Assembly: GCA_045590535.1 (NCBI GenBank)
Contig: JAZNRE010000001.1
Location: 1-47,569, forward strand
Direction of reading: 5' to 3'
Origin: UMGS755 sp045590535
GTDB lineage: Bacteria > Bacillota > Clostridia > UBA1381 > UBA9506
DNA length: 47,569 nucleotides
In this document: piece by piece, positions 42,263 to 47,569 of the stretch
Position numbering within the stretch: position 1 is the stretch's first letter
How the letters are laid out: each line of letters begins with the position of its first letter
Translations under genes and position numbers: made by a program
The notes under the pieces: model-generated
Database searches by the model: none
What the model was told of the DNA's origin: nothing
Seen by the model: only the letters and a program-made list of their open reading frames with translations

Positions 42263-42373
42263 ATGCTTAAAATCAATAAAAACATCCTGCGGATTATTGC
42301 CATTATCTGTGCTGTTGCCATGCTTTTTACCGTTCTTTTTTCCGTTATTCTGGGTATTTACGGTATAAGCTGA
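42263..42373 (+). CDS. 36-residue membrane peptide
   Basis: ATG after a strong GGGAGGAC site. The sequence is a short basic start (LKINKN) and one hydrophobic span (about 9-34, IIAIICAVAMLFTVLFSVIL). No family recognised. The good ribosome site, codon usage and clean single-span layout argue for a real gene, but no homologue could be tested. Confidence 0.5.
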   Translation: MLKINKNILRIIAIICAVAMLFTVLFSVILGIYGIS

Positions 42374-42492
42374 CATAATTTTCAAAAAATTTGAAGTTTT
42401 ATCGGTTTTTTTTATAATTTTTCTGTACAAATGCCCCATTATATGTTATAATTATTATGTTATTTTATTAGACAGGTCAGCGAGGAATCGGT

Positions 42493-43155
42493 ATGGAACC
42501 AAGAATTCACATTATTGTCGGTCATTACGGCAGCGGAAAAACTGAATTTGCCATCAATTATGCTTTAGGTTTGCGTGAGCGTTATGCCCGTGTTTATCTT
42601 GTGGATTTAGACATTGTGAATCCTTACTTTCGAACCAACGATGTGAAAGAACGGCTTGAGGCCATGGGGCTTTCAGTTATTGCTTCGCCCTATGCAAGCA
42701 GCAATGTTGATGTGCCCTCGCTGCCATCCGATATTCATCGGGTTTTTGCCGACCAGGATGCAGCTGTTGTTTTTGATGTGGGCGGCGATGATGATGGGGC
42801 AATAGCCCTGGGTCGTTATAAACAGTTTTTTGATAAAGAAAAGCCCCAAATGCTTTTTGTTATCAATGTTTTCCGTCCCATGACAGCCACCCCGGAACAG
42901 ATTAAGGATATGGTAACTGATATTGAAATCACCAGCCGTCAAAAAGTTACGGCCCTTGTCAACAGTTCAAATCTGGCGGGTTTAACCACCAAGGATGAGG
43001 TTATGAAAGGACAAGAAATAACCGGGCAAGCCTCCCGACTCACCGGGATTCCCCTTCGATATACAACCGTGACAGAAGAGGTGGCCAAAACTTTGCCGGA
43101 AGAAAACCGCCAATCGCTTTTTATCATCAAGCGGTTTATGGCATTAAATTTTTAA
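42493..43155 (+). CDS. P-loop ATP-binding protein (CobQ/MinD-like)
   Basis: 220 residues. Walker A VGHYGSGKTEFAINYALGL (about residue 8) and the following YLVDLDIVNPYFR place it among deviant P-loop NTPases. VVFDVGGDDDGAIALGRYKQ is the Walker B region and VTALVNSSNLAG the base-binding loop. Commonly found just before ferredoxin and 2-oxoacid oxidoreductase genes in Clostridia, as here, so it may help that complex mature or regulate it; that is inference. Confidence 0.8.
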   Translation: MEPRIHIIVGHYGSGKTEFAINYALGLRERYARVYLVDLDIVNPYFRTNDVKERLEAMGLSVIASPYASSNVDVPSLPSDIHRVFADQDAAVVFDVGGDDDGAIALGRYKQFFDKEKPQMLFVINVFRPMTATPEQIKDMVTDIEITSRQKVTALVNSSNLAGLTTKDEVMKGQEITGQASRLTGIPLRYTTVTEEVAKTLPEENRQSLFIIKRFMALNF

Positions 43156-43167
43156 ATTGCATACATG

Positions 43168-43183
43168 CAGCAGGGTAGCTGCT
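43168..43183. terminator. Weak hairpin after the P-loop gene
   Basis: GCAGC-AGGGTA-GCTGC followed by a TA/T-rich run. A weak terminator or attenuator ahead of the oxidoreductase genes. Confidence 0.35.
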
Positions 43184-43234
43184 TATATATTTTAATTAGT
43201 TTGTGCAAAAGCATAAGCAGAAATGGAGAGAATC

Positions 43235-43441
43235 ATGGCCAAGGTAGTCTTTTTTGAAGAAAAATGTAAGGGCTGTTATTTATGTGTTACCGCATGCCCA
43301 AACAAAATTATTAAAGTTGCTGAAGACAGAATGAATGCAAAAGGCTTTCGTCCTGTTGAAGTTTTAGAGCAGGATAAGTGCATTGGTTGCGCTATGTGTG
43401 CCACCATTTGTCCTGACTGCGTTATTGAAGTGTTTAAATAA
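43235..43441 (+). CDS. 4Fe-4S ferredoxin, delta subunit of a 2-oxoacid oxidoreductase
   Basis: 68 residues from ATG 43235 (GGAGAG upstream). Two 4Fe-4S clusters: CKGCYLCVTACPNKI and CIGCAMCATICPDCVIEV. It passes electrons from the oxidoreductase to ferredoxin. Followed after 18 bp by the alpha subunit gene. Confidence 0.92.
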   Translation: MAKVVFFEEKCKGCYLCVTACPNKIIKVAEDRMNAKGFRPVEVLEQDKCIGCAMCATICPDCVIEVFK

Positions 43442-43459
43442 TAGATTGGAGTGTAAAGC

Positions 43460-44524
43460 ATGGCTGAAAAAGTATTGTTAAAGGGTAACGAAGCCATCGC
43501 CGAAGCCGCTATTTTATCAGGCTGTCGGTATTTCTTCGGTTATCCGATTACGCCACAGACGGAAATTTCCGCCTATATGGCAAAGCGCATGCCCAAAATT
43601 GGCGGCGTTTTTCTGCAAGCCGAAAGTGAAATTTCAGCTTGTAACATGGTGTACGGTGCAGCTGCTGCCGGCGCTCGCGTGATGACCTCATCCTCAAGCC
43701 CGGGCATCAGCTTAAAAGCCGAAGCCATTTCATACATAGCAGGTGCTGATTTGCCTGCCGTGGTTGTTAACATCGTGCGTGCGGGCCCGGGTTTGGGCGG
43801 CATCCAGCCGGCGCAGTCTGACTATCATCAGGCTACAAAAGGTTTGGGTCACGGCGATTATAAAATGATTGTTTTGGCACCTTCATCCGTGCAGGAAATC
43901 ATCAACTTAACAGCTGAAGCCTTTGATTTGGCTGACTTTTACAGAATGCCGGTTATGATTATTGGCGACGGTATGCTGGGTCAGATGATGGAACCTGTAA
44001 CTTTTGAGCTGCCCGAAGGCAGAAAACTGCCTGAAAAGACCTGGGCAACTAACGGAACCGGCATGAAACGCCCTCATAATGTTGTAAACTCTCTCTACAT
44101 TCAACCCAATGATTTGGAGAAAATTGTGTTAGAGCGTAATAAAAAATATCAGCAGATTCAGGCAACAGAAGCAAAAGCGGAAACCTATTGCATGGAAGAT
44201 GCTGAATATATGATTACCGCCTATGGCTCAACCGCCCGCATTGCTAAAAACGCTGTTGATGAACTGCGTGAGCAGGGCATTAAGGCAGGTCTTGTTCGTC
44301 CTATTACTCTGTGGCCCTTCCCTGAAGATACATATAAGCAATATGTCGGTCAGGTTAAGGCTATTTTGAGTGTAGAAATGAGCTTAGGACAAATGGTTGA
44401 TGATGTTAAATTGGCCGTTGAGTCTAAAGTTCCTGTTCATTTTTACGGTCGTTGCGGCGGTAACATTCCGTATCCCGATGAAATTATTCAGAAAATGAAA
44501 GAAATCGCAGGAGGTGTAGCATAA
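43460..44524 (+). CDS. vorB: 2-oxoacid:ferredoxin oxidoreductase alpha subunit (VorB-like)
   Basis: 354 residues. The pyrimidine-domain start LLKGNEAIAEAAILSGCRYF, the motif GYPITPQTEISAYMA and VNIVRAGPGLGGIQPAQSDY fit the alpha subunits of 2-ketoisovalerate or 2-oxoglutarate oxidoreductases. They decarboxylate branched-chain or related 2-oxoacids to acyl-CoA with ferredoxin as acceptor, an anaerobic reaction. The stop overlaps the beta start (TAATG). Confidence 0.92.
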   Translation: MAEKVLLKGNEAIAEAAILSGCRYFFGYPITPQTEISAYMAKRMPKIGGVFLQAESEISACNMVYGAAAAGARVMTSSSSPGISLKAEAISYIAGADLPAVVVNIVRAGPGLGGIQPAQSDYHQATKGLGHGDYKMIVLAPSSVQEIINLTAEAFDLADFYRMPVMIIGDGMLGQMMEPVTFELPEGRKLPEKTWATNGTGMKRPHNVVNSLYIQPNDLEKIVLERNKKYQQIQATEAKAETYCMEDAEYMITAYGSTARIAKNAVDELREQGIKAGLVRPITLWPFPEDTYKQYVGQVKAILSVEMSLGQMVDDVKLAVESKVPVHFYGRCGGNIPYPDEIIQKMKEIAGGVA

Positions 44525-45267
44525 TGAAACAGGTATTTAAAAAGCCCGCAGCTCTTTGCGATGTGCCGCTTCACTATTGTCCTGGTTGCACCCATGGTAT
44601 TGTTCACCGTTTGGTTGCCGAAGTTATTGACGAACTGGGCATCGAAGGCAAAACCATTGGTGTTGCACCGGTTGGTTGCTCTGTTTTTGCTTATGATTAC
44701 TTTAACTGTGATATGGTAGAAGCAGCTCACGGTCGTGCTCCGGCTGTTGCAACCGGCATTAAGCGCACAAACTTGGATAACATTGTGTTTACCTATCAGG
44801 GTGACGGTGACTTAGCTGCCATTGGTACAGCCGAAACAGTTCATGCCGCTGCCCGTGGTGAAAACATTACCATTATCTTTATTAACAATGCTATTTATGG
44901 TATGACCGGCGGACAGATGGCACCCACCACTTTGCCCGGTCAGGTGACACAAACATCACCCTATGGTCGTAACACCGAAACACAGGGCTTTCCCATTCGC
45001 GTGAGCGAAATGCTTGCCACATTAGACGGTCCTGCTTACATTGAGCGTGTTGCCGTTGACTGTGTTAAAAACATTAACATGGCAAAGCGTGCCATTAAAA
45101 AAGCTTTTACTTGTCAGGTGGAAAAGAAAGGCTTCTCTTTGGTAGAAGTTGTTTCAACTTGCCCCACAAACTGGGGTTTGTCTCCTGAAGAGGCAATGAA
45201 CTGGTTGCGTGAAAACATGCTGCCGTATTATCCCTTAGGTGTTTATTGCGATAAAACATCGAAATAA
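44524..45267 (+). CDS. vorA: 2-oxoacid:ferredoxin oxidoreductase beta subunit (VorA-like, TPP-binding)
   Basis: 247 residues. Cluster and TPP-site Cys in YCPGCTHGIVHRLVAE; the TPP motif GDGDLAAIGTAETVHAAARG is followed by FINNAIYGMTGGQMAPTT. Pairs with the alpha subunit. The gamma subunit, which normally completes the complex, is not encoded next to it: the following 90 bases hold a hairpin and then recX. Confidence 0.93.
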   Translation: MKQVFKKPAALCDVPLHYCPGCTHGIVHRLVAEVIDELGIEGKTIGVAPVGCSVFAYDYFNCDMVEAAHGRAPAVATGIKRTNLDNIVFTYQGDGDLAAIGTAETVHAAARGENITIIFINNAIYGMTGGQMAPTTLPGQVTQTSPYGRNTETQGFPIRVSEMLATLDGPAYIERVAVDCVKNINMAKRAIKKAFTCQVEKKGFSLVEVVSTCPTNWGLSPEEAMNWLRENMLPYYPLGVYCDKTSK

Positions 45268-45277
45268 CATTAAGAAA

Positions 45278-45338
45278 CTGGCTGTTGCCGACATGGACGC
45301 ACCCATCTGCCTCCTGATTGGCAGCAGTCTGTTTTTTT
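45278..45338 (+). terminator. Terminator after vorA
   Basis: GGCTGTTGCC pairs (with two G-U pairs) with GGCAGCAGTC, followed by GTTTTTTT. Confidence 0.65.
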
Positions 45339-45358
45339 ATCATGCGGGGTGACTTTAT

Positions 45359-46000
45359 TTGATCATCACAAAAATTGAATCACAAAAGAAAAACAAAGGC
45401 CGCAGCTCTGTGTTTATTGATGACTCCTTTGCTTTTGGCATGTCAGATTTTGATGTGCTGCGCCTTCATTTAAAGGTTGGCAAAACACTGACAGAGACGG
45501 ATGTAGCTTCCATCCGTCAGGACATTTTGCTGGCCGATAGTCGTCAATATGCCCTGCATTTATTAGACAGACACAGTTACACCGAAGCTGCCATGTGCCG
45601 CAAATTGCGGGAGCGTGGCACGGATGAAGAAACCATTTTAAATGTTATTTCATTTTTAAAAGGATACCACTACATTGACGACGAAGATTATGCCCGCCGC
45701 TATATAAAAGCCGCCCTCCATGCCGGAAAAAGCGGTTTGAAAAAAATTCAATATGATTTGGTTGGCAAGGGCATTGATAAGAACATTGTCGAATCGGTCA
45801 TTGCAGAGCTTTCAGAAGAAGACTTTGATGAAAACGAAGCCATAATGCCTATTTTGCAAAAAAAATTAAAGGGCGATTTTTCTTTTCAAAATAAAATGAA
45901 AGCCAAAAGATATTTGCTTTCTCGGGGATTTTCCGTAGAGAGCATCGATCGTGCTTTGCGAAAAACAGAAGAAGAGGGTAGCGGTGACGAATGGATATAG
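45359..46000 (+). CDS. recX: Regulatory protein RecX
   Basis: 213 residues with a TTG start; no nearby in-frame ATG gives a family-like N-terminus. The three-helix repeats show ALHLLDRHSYTEAAMCRKLRERG, DDEDYARRYIKAAL and RYLLSRGFSVESIDRAL. RecX modulates RecA filaments. The site GCGGGGTGA precedes it. recA is not in the window. Confidence 0.9.
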   Translation: MIITKIESQKKNKGRSSVFIDDSFAFGMSDFDVLRLHLKVGKTLTETDVASIRQDILLADSRQYALHLLDRHSYTEAAMCRKLRERGTDEETILNVISFLKGYHYIDDEDYARRYIKAALHAGKSGLKKIQYDLVGKGIDKNIVESVIAELSEEDFDENEAIMPILQKKLKGDFSFQNKMKAKRYLLSRGFSVESIDRALRKTEEEGSGDEWI

Positions 46001-46040
46001 CTTCCGCTGCCATGAAATAGAATGAAAAGGGGTGATAACC

Positions 46041-47569
46041 ATGAAAATTGCAAGAGTGATTGTTAACAAAACAGCCCGGGCCGTGGACCGACTGTTTGAT
46101 TATATTATTCCTGAAGCTTTAACCGATGTTTTGCAAATTGGCATGGTTGTCAATGTGCCCTTTGGAAAAGGCAACACGCTCATCGAAGGATATATCGTTG
46201 AATTTCCGGAAAGCTCAAACGCTGAAAATTTAAAGGAAATTGATTCGCTACTTTTCCGTGAGCCTCTCTTTGATCAATCCCTTTTGGATTTGATTTATTT
46301 TATGAAAAAGCGGTATTTTTCCACCTATTTATCCGCTTTAAAAACCGTTGTGCCATATGGTCTTGGCTTATCAACACGGCAAGATGCTGGCAAATTTTTA
46401 AAAGGCTCACAACTGGCCATTTCTCACGAAGATGCCTTTGATGTTTTAGAAAACATTCGGGACAAAGCGCCCATGCAAGCCCGAATCATTGAACTTTTAA
46501 TGCAAAACGACTTTGTGGCAAATTGCGACATTCAAATGATTTTAGGTTGCGGAATTTCTGCCATTAAAAGTTTAGAAAAAAAAGGCGTTATTGAATCAAC
46601 TGAAATTGAAGTTTTCAGAAATCCGGTGGACTATTCAAAAATTGAGCCCACTAAGCCTTTAACGCCTACAAAAGAGCAGCAAATTGCTATTCATCGCATT
46701 GCAGATACGCTGGATAACTTTCGAGTTTTCTTACTGCATGGCGTTACAGGAAGCGGAAAAACAGAGGTTTTTCTCCAGTGTATTGACATGGTTTTGGCGA
46801 AAAACAAGTCTGCCATTGTTTTGGTGCCTGAAATTTCATTAACACCGCAAATGATTAACCGTTTTGCCGGACGATTTGGTGAAAAAATAGCAGTTTTACA
46901 CTCCCGATTGTCAATTGGCGAACGAAATGACGAATATAAACGCATTAAAAGCGGAGAAGCCCGGGTTGTGATTGGTGTGCGTTCGGCTATTTTTGCCCCG
47001 GTTCAAAACTTGGGACTGATTGTGATGGACGAAGAACATGAAGCCTCTTATAAATCACAAACGGTGCCGGCTTATCACACTCGCGAAATTGCCGCTGTGC
47101 GCGCAAAACAGAGTAATGTGCCGCTGGTGCTGGCCTCTGCCACACCGTCAGTTGAAAGCTATTATAAGGCGCAAAAAGGCAAATATGAATTGTTAACATT
47201 AAACACTCGTGCAAAAGAGTCGGCAACCATGCCCAATGTGCAAATTGTCGACATGCGGCGTGAACTGGCTGACGGAAACCGTTCTTTATTTTCACAAAAG
47301 TTGGCTGATGAAATTAAAGCAAATTTAGATGCCGGTCGGCAGACAATTTTATTTTTAAACCGACGGGGTTTTTCCACTTTTATATCCTGCCGCAGCTGCG
47401 GTTATGTGGTGAAATGTCCCCGCTGCAACATTGCGCTGACTTATCACAAAAATAAAAATCACTTGACCTGCCATTATTGTGGCTATACCCAGCGAAATTT
47501 AAATGCATGTCCCGATTGCGGAAGCCACTATATCAAGCATTTTGGCACCGGCACACAAAAGGTGGAGGA
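46041..47569 (+). CDS. priA: Primosomal protein N' (replication restart helicase PriA), 3' end cut by the window
   Basis: 509 codons visible. ATG follows AAGGGGTGATAACC. The N-terminal DNA-binding domain begins RVIVNKTARAVDRLFDYIIP. Helicase motifs are LHGVTGSGKTEVFLQ (Walker A, about residue 237), VLVPEISLTPQM, VIGVRSAIFAP, IVMDEEHE (about 329) and LASATPSVESYYKA. Paired zinc Cys (CRSCGYVVKCPRCN, CHYCGYTQ, CPDCGS) close the visible part. PriA reloads the replisome at stalled forks. Confidence 0.97.
   Translation, partial: MKIARVIVNKTARAVDRLFDYIIPEALTDVLQIGMVVNVPFGKGNTLIEGYIVEFPESSNAENLKEIDSLLFREPLFDQSLLDLIYFMKKRYFSTYLSALKTVVPYGLGLSTRQDAGKFLKGSQLAISHEDAFDVLENIRDKAPMQARIIELLMQNDFVANCDIQMILGCGISAIKSLEKKGVIESTEIEVFRNPVDYSKIEPTKPLTPTKEQQIAIHRIADTLDNFRVFLLHGVTGSGKTEVFLQCIDMVLAKNKSAIVLVPEISLTPQMINRFAGRFGEKIAVLHSRLSIGERNDEYKRIKSGEARVVIGVRSAIFAPVQNLGLIVMDEEHEASYKSQTVPAYHTREIAAVRAKQSNVPLVLASATPSVESYYKAQKGKYELLTLNTRAKESATMPNVQIVDMRRELADGNRSLFSQKLADEIKANLDAGRQTILFLNRRGFSTFISCRSCGYVVKCPRCNIALTYHKNKNHLTCHYCGYTQRNLNACPDCGSHYIKHFGTGTQKVE

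Overview
The window is a low-to-moderate GC chromosome segment from an anaerobic, endospore-forming member of the Clostridia, most likely an uncultured gut-type lineage near the Oscillospirales. The evidence is dipicolinate synthase genes (dpaA, dpaB), DUF421/DUF4363 and DUF1540 proteins, a ferredoxin-dependent 2-oxoacid oxidoreductase, the gene content RelA/RecJ/TmcAL/WalJ/RlmH, and strong GGAGG ribosome binding sites. It holds about 45 protein genes, no tRNA or rRNA genes and no CRISPR array.

Positions 1-6560 are an AT-rich accessory zone: short orphan genes for membrane-anchored or cytosolic proteins of unknown function, a truA, a dihydrouridine synthase gene broken by an in-frame amber codon, and a small gene broken at a T6 tract. 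Its spacers are dense with repeats: two hairpin families typical of Clostridia, a 52-bp three-stem palindrome, a roughly 180-bp array of alternating GTGAAGTT words and small palindromes, and a stereotyped spacer module ending in two TGTCGAA (Spo0A-box-like) words 10 bp apart fused to the ribosome binding site.

Positions 6630-12917 hold an OpgB/LTA-synthase-like phosphoglycerol transferase, a DUF896 protein, a sugar isomerase with an unrecognised partner, and a translesion polymerase/YolD pair.

The main discovery is at 12977-19566. On the minus strand dpaB is intact, but dpaA is split. Its first 254 codons are at 18805-19566 and its last 47 codons at 13546-13689, separated by about 5.1 kb carrying a serine recombinase, a SulP transporter and an NAD synthetase. 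The two junctions share a 9-bp near-identical direct repeat (ATCC-R-CCCC). The two inner ends form a long inverted repeat centred on a CC dinucleotide, as expected for a serine-recombinase attP. The recombinase is preceded by a sigma-E-like promoter. Precise excision would rebuild a 301-codon dpaA whose stop overlaps the dpaB start. This is a skin-like sporulation-controlled DNA rearrangement, in dpaA, with metabolic rather than phage cargo.

Positions 19742-47569 are mostly ordinary housekeeping: recJ-relA-MBL hydrolase-nrdR-ung-exonuclease; a cysteine-desulfurase-family gene; three small proteins behind a sigma-E-like promoter; rsmE-membrane protein-glyA; ydcF; hisA-hisF-hisIE-tmcAL; a SWIM/SNF2 helicase; walJ-rlmH; DUF421-DUF4363; a P-loop protein followed by ferredoxin-VorB-VorA without a gamma subunit; recX; and a priA that runs off the right edge.
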